27,533 bases of DNA, taken from Phallusia fumigata (taxonomy: Eukaryota > Chordata > Ascidiacea > Phlebobranchia > Ascidiidae). The notes below the pieces were generated by a model. The model was given only the letters and a program-made list of their open reading frames with translations. It was not told the origin of the DNA and did not search any database. This document shows, piece after piece, positions 19,501-27,533 of the stretch (its first letter is position 1; each line of letters begins with the position of its first letter). The DNA lies in contig QXVZ01006298.1 of assembly GCA_008931825.1 (NCBI GenBank), positions 1-27,533 of the forward strand, given 5' to 3'. The position numbers and the translations under genes are program-made.

Positions 19501-22500
19501 GTTGACATGTTTTCTGTTGGTTTTGTGGCAAAGTGATACATACTAATATTTTTTTCTTTTTGTAGGTTTTGGATTATGTAAAATTTACTCCATCATGGAG
19601 AATTGATGAAGAACTTAGGACATGCTATGATGACCTGTAAGTTTCCAAATTGCATTTTAATAGACCTATTTTGATGGTTTCTTAACTTTGTGTGTTCTTG
19701 CGAACTAAATGGTTGGCGAAAATATGTTTATTTGTTTCTATTGAAGCCATTGGTTTTTAAAAGGTTAAATAAATAACCCAATACTTAACATGGTTACAAT
19801 TAGGTTGGCAAAACCATGTGTGTTTGTAAAGATTAATAAAAAATTGATTAATACAGAAATAGTAGCAAAAATGTTTGTAAACTGTTTGAACAGTTTTGTT
19901 ATGTAACTGAACAATCAAAAATCCTTTGTTACATTTTTTGTCGTTAGGCCTATTAGTTATACTGTAATTAGCCAGATTATGTGGTATGTAATTAGGTGAA
20001 ATAGACATGTGTTGTGCCTTAAATACAAGCATCGTTTTGGGTAGTGACATATATCACTCAGGCCTGGACACTTGGTGTTCTAGAACGTTATTTTCTTTGT
20101 TCGTAAAAGTTCGCTTTTAGCCGAATTGTAACAAATTATTCTGCCGAAACTGAATCTTTGTTAAAATTGCTGATCCGGCCAAATAAATTCGGCAGACTGA
20201 AACTTCCGTACATCAATATTAAATATAACATAGATTAATACAGAAAGTAGATAGTGCAATAATCATTCCTGAAAGGTTGGGACACTTTAACTTTAACCAC
20301 AATTTACAATTTTTAGTTTTTTCTTGGATCTGGCATTTAAACATAACGCTTGGATTGTGTCAAATGACCATTTTTCGGAAATCTCAGACAAGTTTCCAAG
20401 TTGGAGGAGTACGTTGAAAGACAATCGCATTCAGTTCGACTTTTACGGTCGCTTCTATCATTGTCAAATTCCTGGCATTATAAAGGTGGATTGCTTTTCT
20501 TGGTTTGGTAAAATTGTAACTGTATGTGGTCAGAAACATGTAATAGAGTTTTGCCAAAAAGTGAGCACTGATCTATAAGTTTTTAATATTTTCACGTTAA
20601 CCATAACCGGAACAATATTGACAGTATGCATGGTGTGAAGAGTCTGCCATCAACCCTCCCTGATTCCACCACAATGCAGCAATGTCACCCATGTTTCTGT
20701 TTAGAAAAACACCATAAACTTAATGGCATTAAACCTGAGTACCTAACTAGACAGTTTTGACATTTAGGGGGTGTGAATTGACCTCTATAATGCAATTGTG
20801 TAATTTTTGTCAATAGTTTAAATAAACTTAGTAGGCCTTGACATTTCAGAGACAAAACGGTTTTGAAGAACAAAAAGATCAAACAATGGATGAAATGTTT
20901 CAAAAGCAATGGAGTAATGAAAAACTGCTTGATTTGAAAAGAACGCTATTTATAAATCCATCGAAAGAACAACCCAGACCAATTGTGTTGGATTGCCTAA
21001 GTGTGACACAGGAGTAAGTGCCAAAAACTATACATTTTAAGGATTATTCCTATGGACAAGCATATCCTGTTCACAACAGACAATGCACAAAACCACTGGT
21101 GGTCACCTTATCAAATTTATTTTAACTTTTTTTGCATAACTGCTGTTACAAAAAAATTGATTCCCAATTTATTCACTTAACTATCGCTTTCTGAGCTGTT
21201 TAAATTTTATGATTATGAATGTTTTGTTTGGCTTAGCACTGAGTATCTTATGGCAAAACTTGATGCTACATTGATATAATGACATAATACAGATTACCAT
21301 TTTGTTCTTTGATCTAAAATTTTTCATGTTTAATTTTGAAAGTGCCATTGCATTAAAAACCTAAATTTGGTAAAAGCATGGACAACCGCATTCATTATAT
21401 CTGTTGAACAGGTATGGAGACGTTTATGACAATTTATTGCGAAGAATTGCCCTTATTGTCCATTATTTTTGGTGCTATGGTTGCAGGAAAATCACTTGCA
21501 TTGTTCCCCATGACTGGAAATCCATCGATGAAGTTGTGAGTTTTATTGCTGCATTTTTTAGTCGACACATCAAGTTTTTTATTTAATTATTTTCTGGTTG
21601 CTTGTTGCTGCACCTTTGGTGTCAAATGTTTGTTAATGAGGAAACTGTGTGGGATAGATTTGGGTTGAATTTTTAATCCCTGAAGTAGGGATGTTCACAG
21701 TAGAATAGCTGACTATTCTAGAATAGTTGTTTGGAATCCAGAATATCGAATTCAAGTCTCATAATGTTTTTGGCAGAAAGACGTTCGGAATTTTAAGTAA
21801 CAAAACAACAGTCAAGGACTGTTTAATCAAATTTAAAATGTACCCCGACTGCATTTGTGAATGTCACTCGCATTCGCACACAAGGCAGACAAATTGCGCA
21901 CGCTTGTTTACAGGCCGTTTTTCGGTTCAAATTACCTGATATAAACAGCCAATTTGGATTCAAATCTGCTCGGATTCAATATTCTACTTTAAACATCCCT
22001 ATTTAGGGGAAATATTTTTACAGATTGTTTACATACATACAAAACTAATCAGTCAGCTTACTTTTAGGTTCTTAACAAGCTTAAGGAGATGAGTATGTTG
22101 GAATTTGCACCAGAAACATATGGCAGTGGTGAAAAGTTTCAGAGGTTATTACTTTGAAATATTGGTTTCTGCTGAAAAAAAACTCTGTGGCAGATTGATG
22201 CAACCTATTTTAAAAGTTGTTATCCTACATTGTTATTTTAAACCTCAAAACTACATGAGTTCTGTTAGGGTCTGGAAATATGGTAATATTTGGTTCAGAA
22301 TCATCTCCTAATGCCCAAAGCAGAAAGGTCATAAACACAAGAATACATGTCATATTGGAAAAAATTTTTGTGCCCAGTGAAAATGGGCGAAAGTTGAAAA
22401 ATGAACCATTTTTAACAGGAGCTGTAACCAGTTTATGCTCCATGTTGCATATTATCGTTCAAATGTTACATAACATATTATCATTTAAACTTAACTGTGT

Positions 22501-25500
22501 GGCATTATATTGTCCATTAACTGTTCAAGCAGTAGCATAAATCCTATAAAACAATAATAACTCTGCAGTCTTTCTCCATTTTGTCCTGATTCAAACATGC
22601 TAGATTTGGCAAAACCAAACTAGATCCACCTAATGGTTGGTGTGAAAGTCAATCTAAATCCACTTCACCAAACCAACGTTTTAACAGATATGTTGTGGAG
22701 AAGGCAAAGCGAATAGATGGTGTCATTGTTTCAAATCACCGTTACGAGCGATTACGACATGAACATGCTGAGTTAAAAACAACTATTGACGACTCCATCG
22801 TTCCATTTCTAATAGTTGGTGATGAAGTTCTTCCAGCACTGGAACCCCTGGGGCTTGGTAAACATGGCCCACTGCTTGACGATGTGCTATGTTGTCAGAA
22901 AGCACCCCAAATAAAAGGTATATGTGGTAGTAATGGCTAGTCTTACATAAAGGGGGCACATTGTTTTGACTCCGTTTTTTATTTCCAAAGTCGGTTTTGT
23001 TCTTCCATTTGGTCAAGAAAAAGCAATTAAAAATTTGAATTTACACACATGATAAATGGGTATCTGAAGTTGTGCACTGTAATTTTCACCCCAGTTGACC
23101 CAATGGTAGACAGCAGGCGCCCGAAACAAAATTACAAAATTTTAAAGCAAGAGTTTCCAGGATGTATTTTCCAATAGTTATGGGTCCCCTTTCTGAAAGG
23201 GGACACATATTGTTTTCACTCTGTTTTTGTTTTTTTCTTTGTTTTTTTTTCTACCCTGAGCTTGTCCATGCCGTTTTGCTATGAAATGAATGGTAGATTT
23301 CGATGAAACGTTTTCAGTGTGTAGGTATAATCATGTGGTTGTGCCATCTGTTTTGTTTGACCCCATAGCCCCAGTGGTTACCCCGCTATCCCCCAAAATG
23401 TAAAACGTTTTCGACATGCATGCGCACCATAAACGTTAGTTTAGTATGGACTATATACACAATTTGGTAGTAACACATATCTGCCTTACTATGCCAGACA
23501 ATTAACATGACAGTTGTCTGATTTTGCGGAAACCAGTAGCATGAGGCAATATTTTGGCTGTTGTGAGGTCACAATGTATTTAGCGAAAGGGAAATCCCCA
23601 TGTTGAACAGTTTTCAAACCCGAAATGGTGAAATATTCCCTGCACATTGTCTATGCACTTTTGGGGTGAAATGTTTGGTGGAATTGGATGAAACTTTCAC
23701 CGCTGGAAGATATGGTCAAGGCGGTGTGCATTAGTTTCGGTTAACCCCACAGACCCAGAGGTTACCCCACTAGCCCCCTAAAATGGGTCAAATTATTAAA
23801 CGATGTCCAAATTTTTTGAAATTTACACAGTTTGTAGAACATGCCTTTGTGGTGCATCAATTTTATTTTTTGACACCATAGCCCCAGTGGTTACCCCGCC
23901 AACCCCCTAAAACGGGTTAAATTATTGAACAATGTCTGAATTGGATGAAATTTATACAGTTTGTAGAACATGCCATTGTGATGCATCGAACTGATCATTT
24001 GACACCATAGCCCCAGTGGTTACCCCGCTAGCCCCCTAAAATGGGTCAAATTGTTAAACAATGTTCGAATTGGATGAAATATACACAGTTTGAAGAACAT
24101 GTCATTATGGTGCACCAATTTTTTGTTTGACCCCATAACCCCATCAGTTACCCCGCTAGCCCCCTAAAGTGGGTAAAATTATTAAACAATGTCCAAATTG
24201 GATGAAATTTACACAGTTCGAAGAACATGCCATTGTAGTGCACTGGTTGCTTTGTTTATACCTATAGCCTGGACATGCATTTAGAAAAACACACAATGAA
24301 TTTATAGCTGATTACCGAAACCGCGCTGAAGAGATTCGTTAGGAGTTTGTCGCGGCTCGGCTAAAGGTCACTGTAGATCAAACTATTAGTTGTGGGGCTG
24401 TGGGGTTTAAATTGTTCTGTTTACAATGAGATTGTAATTGGCATCATGTAAAAAATGATTTTTTAGAATAAATGTGGAAATCTCTACTTTTTGTTTTCCC
24501 ACCAATTTTTAATTTACAGTTGCACTCTCTTACAGTAGCATGTAAGCTTATATTTGGTAGGTCAAAAAGCGCAATGCTGTTGTTGGATTTGTAGTGCATT
24601 GCTGAAACCATGTTGGAAAGGGTCGTTTAGAGTTTGTAGTTTACTACGGCCTGACAAAAGGTCACTGCAGGTCAAACTATTGGCTAGTGTAACTGTGGGG
24701 TTTAGTTTTATAAAATTTGCAGTAGGTAAAAGCTAAACTTAAGTTTTACTTATAATTTAGCCAATATTATTCTGAAAATTTCGAATTTCAAAATTTGCAC
24801 GAAGCTTGTTAAAAGCTAAACCTTTGGGTACCATGTTGTACATGTTAAGTGTAGTTTTTAAATTAAATTTCCCAGTTAACTTTCAATTCTTTTATTGATC
24901 AAATTTTTTTCGACAGGTCGAGGTGGCAGGGGGGGTCATGGACATAGTGCTTTTGGAGATTGCAGCTATGGTGGTGGTTACCATGGAGGTGGTGGATATG
25001 GAGGTGAACAAAGAGGGGGTTATGGAGCACTCAGAGGCGGTGAAAGAGGGTTCCGAGGAGGACGAGGTGGAGACAGAGCTAAAGTTTTTACATTGAACAA
25101 TTTTACCTTATTTCCAAAGGACAAAACAGCTTTTCTGACCACCTGAAAAAAAATTTTGTTGCAGTGCACTATATACCTACTTTGTGAACAAACTTATATT
25201 TTGTGCACCTGATTATCAACTTGGCTTGATTCCTTTATATATCGCAATTGGACCTATTTGTTACTCGACATTTCTATGCTCTTGCTCAAAATTGACACTT
25301 ACATGGCTAAAGAGTTGATTTGTAGGCACTTGATAAATTATTTTGGTCGCTTACATAGGGTTTTAATGGTAGAAGGTACCTTTTTGACTTTGTGCAATTT
25401 AAAACTGCCACTGAAGGAAAATTACTTTTTACTGATAATACCAATAGGTAAAAAAACTGGTTAATGTCATTTATCCAGCTTGTTTTCTGGTTTTAGACAC

Positions 25501-27354
25501 CAAAATACAAAACCTGTCACTTTACTGTTGCTTACAAAAAATCTAATTATTTTATAAAACTTGCAGTAGGTAAAAGCTAAACTAAAGTTTCACTGATAAT
25601 TTAGCCAATGTTATTGTGAAAAATTCGAATTTCAAAATTTGCACAAAGCTTGTTACAAGCTAAACCTTTGGGTACCATGTTGTACATGTTAAGTGTAGTT
25701 TTTAAATTAAATTTCCCAGTTAACTTTCAATTCTTTCATTGATCAAATTTTTTCGACAGGTTGCGGTGGCAGGGGGGATCATGGACACAGTGCTTTTAGA
25801 GATTGCAGCGATGGTGGTGGATATGTGGGTGATCGAAGAGAGGGTTATGGAGCAGACAGAGGCGGTGAAAGAGGGGACCGAGGAGGGTTCAGGGGTGGAA
25901 GAGGTGGAGACAGAGGTAAAGTTTTTACATTGAATGATTTTACATTATTTCCAACAAGACGAAATAACTTTTCTGACCACCTGAAAACAAATTTTGTTGC
26001 AGTGCACTATATACCCACTTTGTGAACAAACTTTTACATTTTGTGCACCTGATTATCAACTTGGCTTGATTCCTTTTTTTACCACAATTGGACCTATTTG
26101 TCACTCGACATGTCTATGCTCTTGCTCAAAATTGACACTTACATGGCTAAAGAGATGATTTGTAGGCACTTGATAAATTATTTTGGTCGCTTACATAGAG
26201 TTTAATGGTAGAAGGTACCTTTTTGACTTTGTGCAATTTGAAACTGCCACTAAAGGAAAACTACTTTCACAGATAAATATAATAGGTAAAATGGTTAATG
26301 CCATTTATCCAGCTTGTGTTCTGGTCAAGCTAAACTTAAGTTTAAATTTATGAGGGATTGTAGTAAATTTAATTCATTTTAATAGTTGATGTGTCAATAT
26401 AGTTCCAAAAACGTTTTTTAAAGTTTTGATGGTTAATCTTTTGTAGGTGGTTCATTTGGATTTCCAATCCATTACAATGACCGTATTGATGATTGGCGTG
26501 CCAATAACCCACAAGATCAAAAAGGGACAAGTGGAAATGAGGTAGTAAAAACAATTAAAATATTCTAACTTTTTTCAGTTTTAATGTTAGCAACAGACAT
26601 ACAACAGAATCACCCCTAAGCATAAATTAAACATACAATTTTTTTGTTGCCAAAAACACTTAAAAACAACTTTTTTGGGGGGTCAAGATTAAAAGGAGGG
26701 GAAATTTATTTCTTTGCTGTTTTTATTTAAACTCCTAAGACATTGTAAAGTTTACAAAAAACCTTCATGATGCTTTGGTTTTTAAAGCGTTCTTATTACA
26801 GAAAAGCTTGAGTGATGGGAAATTGAACGAAGCATCAGGATCTGGAAACAGAAGGCTCCTTGATGTTAGACACAGGAAGGAAAGAGAACCTCCAGACAAA
26901 GTAAGCAACTGGGATTAAAAATTACAAGTTAGAATACACTGCTTACTTTTTGTCAATACAAACAATGTAAGATAAACGGAAATAAAACTAAACGTTTTTG
27001 AAAAAATTTCACTGGAAAGTTAATTAATACAGTCAGTGGTTCTAGCTTGTGTATTTAGAAGGAATATTGAAAAAAATTAATTACAACTGGCAATTCCTGA
27101 TGTTAGTATTTTTACTAAATTATNGAAAGTTAATTAATACAGTCAGTGGTTCTAGCTTGTGTATTTAGAAGGAATATTGAAAAAAATTAATTACAACTGG
27201 CAATTCCTGATGTTAGTATTTTTACTAAATTATTAGAGGCAAATATTATAAGTTTTATTCACTCCAAAGCTTGGAGCATTCATAGTGGCAGCACTAACAA
27301 AAAAATATATTTTATATTAACCAGGCAAGAGGTCCACCTCAGGGACTTAGTTAA
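16504..27354 (+). CDS. Tandem-NYN ribonuclease-like protein (Regnase/N4BP1/KHNYN-type), about 15 exons
   Basis: Exons: 16504-16540 (tentative start), 17332-17378, 17589-17634, 18441-18516, 18945-18960, 19065-19181, 19566-19636, 20317-20485, 20850-21013, 21412-21535, 22068-22144, 22688-22917, 26447-26541, 26802-26900, 27325-27354; total 1398 nt, 465 residues. Optional RGG exon at 25760-25915. NYN1 (about 57-185) keeps VVVDGCNVAY, CIICFVPWSHRK, CYDD and IVSND, the acidic metal-binding set of RNase_Zc3h12a domains. NYN2 (about 236-384) aligns over its length and keeps DGVIVSN and PLGLGKHGPLLDDVL, but its active-site positions are altered (LDCLSV, EKFQR, SNH). No CCCH zinc finger, KH or UBA domain is visible; the C-terminal 75 residues are charged. 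Relatives are PIN-like endoribonucleases that degrade mRNA or viral RNA. The exact first exon and the boundaries of exons 5 and 6 are uncertain. Confidence 0.8.
17332..17378 (+). CDS. NYN gene exon 2
   Basis: Acceptor CTCTTTTAAAG, donor GTGAGT; enters in phase 1, leaves in phase 0. Encodes VQKNKLRISTQHNDQ. The frame is the one that joins openly to exons 3 and 4. Confidence 0.6.
17589..17634 (+). CDS. NYN gene exon 3
   Basis: Acceptor TGTTATAG, donor GTAAGA; encodes DHDVYDISGRSFDDS; ends in phase 1, matching exon 4. Confidence 0.65.
18290..18405 (+). repeat. GACTC/AGTC-rich degenerate pentamer tract
   Basis: Several spaced variants of ACTCTGA, GAGTC and GACTC (for example CTGACTCCCTATGACTCAGA) in the intron before NYN exon 4. 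It resembles a decayed simple repeat. An open frame across it on each strand is probably incidental. Confidence 0.4.
18441..18516 (+). CDS. NYN gene exon 4, start of NYN domain 1
   Basis: Encodes KQALVQQKFAHKK then TLVVVDGCNVAYA. This is the first strand of the NYN/PIN fold, with catalytic Asp (residue 62) and Asn (65) in the DGxNVA motif. Acceptor TGTTTTATAG, donor GTATGT, phase 2. Confidence 0.88.
18945..18960 (+). CDS. NYN gene exon 5 (boundaries uncertain)
   Basis: Acceptor TTTATTAG. Completes the Ala codon and adds WNSQG. Ending at donor GTGGGT (phase 0) fits exon 6 from 19065 and gives a loop of about the length seen in Regnase (DGSNVA to FSCRG). The better-looking donor GTAATT at 18965 would need a phase 1 acceptor, which I did not find. 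Confidence 0.45.
19065..19181 (+). CDS. NYN gene exon 6, NYN domain 1 core
   Basis: Encodes FSWLGIDICIKYL then DVCIICFVPWSHRKDLP, aligning with FSCRGILLAVNWF and DITVFVPSWRKEQP of human Regnase-1. Phase 0 at both ends; the acceptor GAAAAG is weak and a start at 19050 or earlier is possible. Donor GTTTGT. Confidence 0.75.
19566..19636 (+). CDS. NYN gene exon 7, NYN domain 1 (YDD motif)
   Basis: Acceptor TTTTTGTAG, donor GTAAGT. Encodes VLDYVKFTPSWR and then LRTCYDDL; FTPS and CYDD match the Regnase family. The paired Asp residues (135, 136) are part of the metal-binding active site. Confidence 0.9.
20317..20485 (+). CDS. NYN gene exon 8, end of NYN domain 1
   Basis: Encodes FFLDLAFKHNAWIVSNDHF then KFPSWRSTLKDNRIQFDF. 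IVSND carries another catalytic Asp (154). The PPDDPLGRHGPSL-type tail normal for the family is missing after this domain. Confidence 0.9.
20850..21013 (+). CDS. NYN gene exon 9, linker and start of NYN domain 2
   Basis: Acceptor ACATTTCAG, donor GTAAGT, phase 0 to 2. A charged linker (EEQKDQTMDEMFQKQW) leads into RPIVLDCLSVTQE, which aligns with RPVVIDGSNVAMS of Regnase-1 but reads DCLSV where the family has DGSNV. Confidence 0.88.
21412..21535 (+). CDS. NYN gene exon 10, NYN domain 2 core
   Basis: Encodes YGDVYDNLLRRIALIVHYFW then CRKITCIVPHDWK, aligning with the GILLAVNWFLERGH and ITVFVPSWRK blocks. Acceptor TTGAACAG, donor GTGAGT. Confidence 0.88.
21686..22001. mobile_element. 316-bp non-autonomous inverted-repeat element (hAT-like MITE)
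   Basis: The ends are TAGGGATGTT and AACATCCCTA, a perfect 10-bp terminal inverted repeat, with AGTAGAATA/TATTCTACT just inside. It sits in the intron between NYN exons 10 and 11. A truncated relative lies at 8209 in a FET intron. It has no transposase frame, and I see no clean 8-bp target duplication. Confidence 0.65.
22068..22144 (+). CDS. NYN gene exon 11, NYN domain 2
   Basis: Acceptor CTTACTTTTAG, donor GTTATT, phase 0 to 2. Encodes VLNKLKEMSMLEFAPETYG then SGEKFQR. The LEFAPE block matches LVFTPS, but the YDD motif is replaced by KFQ. Confidence 0.87.
22688..22917 (+). CDS. NYN gene exon 12, end of NYN domain 2
   Basis: Encodes VVEKAKRIDGVIVSNHRYE, a 14-residue acidic/basic stretch, FLIVGDEVLPALEPLGLGKHG and PLLDDVL. 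The last block is the RNase_Zc3h12a C-terminal signature (PLGRHGPSLDNFL in Regnase-1). His replaces the catalytic Asp after SN. Ends in phase 1, donor GTATAT. Confidence 0.92.
22940..23240. repeat. Repeated AAAGGGGNACA-ATTGTTTT motif region
   Basis: AAGGGGGCACATTGTTTTGACTC at about 22950 recurs as AAGGGGACACATATTGTTTTCACTC at about 23198, preceded by the palindrome TCCCCTTTCTGAAAGGGGA. This looks like interspersed-repeat debris at the left edge of the satellite-like array. Confidence 0.4.
23345..24256. repeat. 128-bp tandem repeat array
   Basis: Four consecutive units starting near 23743, 23872, 24001 and 24129 share CCATAGCCCCAGTGGTTACC, CCCCTAAAATGGGT, a GATGAAATTTACACAGTTTG block and AGAACATGCCATTGTGGTGCA. 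The spacing is 128-129 bp. A further CCCCATAGCCCC motif at 23361 lies exactly three periods (384 bp) upstream, with decayed sequence between. Confidence 0.85.
24340..24705. repeat. Diverged direct repeat, about 294-bp offset
   Basis: GGTCACTGTAGATCAAACTATT followed by GTGGGGTTTA (from 24366) recurs as GGTCACTGCAGGTCAAACTATT (from 24660), with a similar TCGTTTAGAGTTTGT block before each. It lies just upstream of the RGG-exon copies. Confidence 0.6.
24917..25078 (+). pseudogene. RGG exon copy 1 with broken splice donor
   Basis: A diverged copy of FET exon 12: 162 nt against 192, with intact acceptor TTTTTTTCGACAG and open frame (RGGRGGHGHSAFGDCSYGGG, then FRGGRGGDR). The donor GGTAAAG has become GCTAAAG, so it cannot splice normally at its 3' end. 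The length difference is a multiple of three. Probably a dead exon unless another donor is used. Confidence 0.7.
25760..25915 (+). CDS. RGG exon copy 2, possible optional exon of the NYN gene
   Basis: 156 nt; acceptor TTTTTTCGACAG and donor GTAAAG are both intact, phase 1-1, no stop. Encodes CGGRGDHGHSAF, then DRREGYGADRGGERGDRGGF and RGGRGGDRG. The host intron is also phase 1 (22917 to 26447), so inclusion would insert 52 residues in frame between NYN2 and the C-terminal tail. Whether it is ever spliced in is unknown. Confidence 0.45.
26447..26541 (+). CDS. NYN gene exon 13 (C-terminal tail)
   Basis: Acceptor CTTTTGTAG, donor GTAGTA; enters in phase 1, leaves in phase 0. Encodes GGSFGFPIHYNDRIDDWRAN then NPQDQKGTSGNE. 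It joins in frame either to exon 12 or to the RGG copy at 25760. Assignment to the NYN gene rests on phase and position. Confidence 0.65.
26802..26900 (+). CDS. NYN gene exon 14 (charged tail)
   Basis: Acceptor CTTATTACAG, donor GTAAGC, 99 nt, phase 0-0. Encodes KSLSDGKLNEASGSGNRR then LLDVRHRKEREPPDK; rich in Lys/Arg/Glu, with no recognised domain. Confidence 0.68.
27015..27233 (+). repeat. Perfect 109-bp duplication around an N (assembly artefact)
   Basis: 27015-27123 and 27125-27233 are identical, from GAAAGTTAATTAATAC to TTTTACTAAATTAT, separated only by the N at 27124. Unmerged overlapping contig ends explain this best. It lies in the intron between NYN exons 14 and 15 and does not affect coding. 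Confidence 0.9.
27325..27354 (+). CDS. NYN gene exon 15 and stop
   Basis: Acceptor ATTAACCAG; encodes ARGPPQGLS and stop TAA. I see no AATAAA in the rest of the window, so the 3' UTR probably continues beyond it. Confidence 0.6.
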   Translation, partial: ARGPPQGLS

Positions 27355-27533
27355 AGAAGCAAAAACTCAAAGGATCATGAAAGTGATGTCATTTCATTTT
27401 GTTTAACTTGTGTTTGGTGTATTTGTGCAATCTAACAGTTGTCTGCAGTTATATAGAAATTTTTATCTATCATGTTCTAAATATTACAGCCTGAGATTAC
27501 CTGCAGGCGCAAATTCATTGTCTTGCATGTGTC

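Larger units (their letters stand above)
24707..26330 (+). repeat. Two tandem copies of the FET intron 11-exon 12-intron 12 region
   Basis: Unit 1 (about 24707-25545) and unit 2 (about 25546-26330) each contain AGGTAAAAGCTAAAC, GGGTACCATGTTGT, the acceptor TTTTCGACAG, an RGG exon, GTTTTTACATT, TTTTGTTGCAG, ATTATCAACTTGGCTTGATTCC and GATTTGTAGGCACTTGATAAAT. All have counterparts between 14275 and 15180 in the FET gene. The order (exon 12, intron 12, then intron 11 sequence, then exon 12 again) shows a tandemly repeated unit. The two units are far closer to each other than to the FET original. Confidence 0.85.

Noticed and set aside
20130..20200. CTGCCGAA...TTCGGCAG inverted pair in the intron before NYN exon 8
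   Set aside because: A short hairpin of 8 bp; may be transposon debris, but the boundaries cannot be set.
21922..21940. GGTTCAAATTACC as a tRNA T-arm
   Set aside because: No A box or acceptor stem around it; it lies inside the inverted-repeat element at 21686.

Overview
This is an animal genomic window. Its genes are split by many GT-AG introns, it is AT-rich outside exons, and it carries single-N assembly joins. The gene content (a FET-family RNA-binding protein next to a Regnase/N4BP1-type NYN ribonuclease), the modest introns and the apparent allelic duplication at an N join fit a compact, highly polymorphic invertebrate chordate. A tunicate such as Ciona is my best guess; this is inference, not proof.

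Layout. (1) 1-5560: no gene seen; two identical CRE-type palindromes and an AATT-rich repeat tract. (2) 5563-15478, + strand: a FET-family gene (FUS/EWS/TAF15/cabeza-like) in 14 exons. The model sums to 1791 nt, a 596-residue protein: Q/G/S/Y-rich low-complexity N terminus, RGG1, RRM, RGG2 and a C-terminal Pro-Tyr end. No RanBP2 zinc finger was found. The second RRM exon is present twice around an N, and both copies cannot be used together. A poly(A) signal lies at 15658. (3) 15479-16500: intergenic DNA with a 162-bp tandem duplication. (4) About 16504-27354, + strand: a NYN-domain gene in about 15 exons, an estimated 465 residues. It encodes two successive NYN (RNase_Zc3h12a-type) domains. 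The first keeps all the acidic catalytic residues; the second has lost most of them but keeps the family's C-terminal signature. (5) 22918-26446, a large intron near the 3' end of the NYN gene: a 128-bp tandem repeat array, then two tandem copies of the RGG2 exon region of the neighbouring FET gene. Those RGG exons are phase 1-1, exactly the phase of the host intron. One copy has lost its splice donor; the other keeps both splice sites and an open frame and could add an RGG segment to the NYN protein. (6) 26447-27354: three small 3' exons of the NYN gene, with a 109-bp perfect duplication around an N that is almost certainly an assembly artefact.

How the genes relate: both products are expected to act on RNA. 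The FET protein binds RNA and phase-separates; the NYN protein probably cleaves RNA. The copied RGG exons suggest local exon shuffling from an RNA-binding gene into an adjacent ribonuclease gene. All exon models come from reading frame, intron phase and splice signals only; no transcript data were available.
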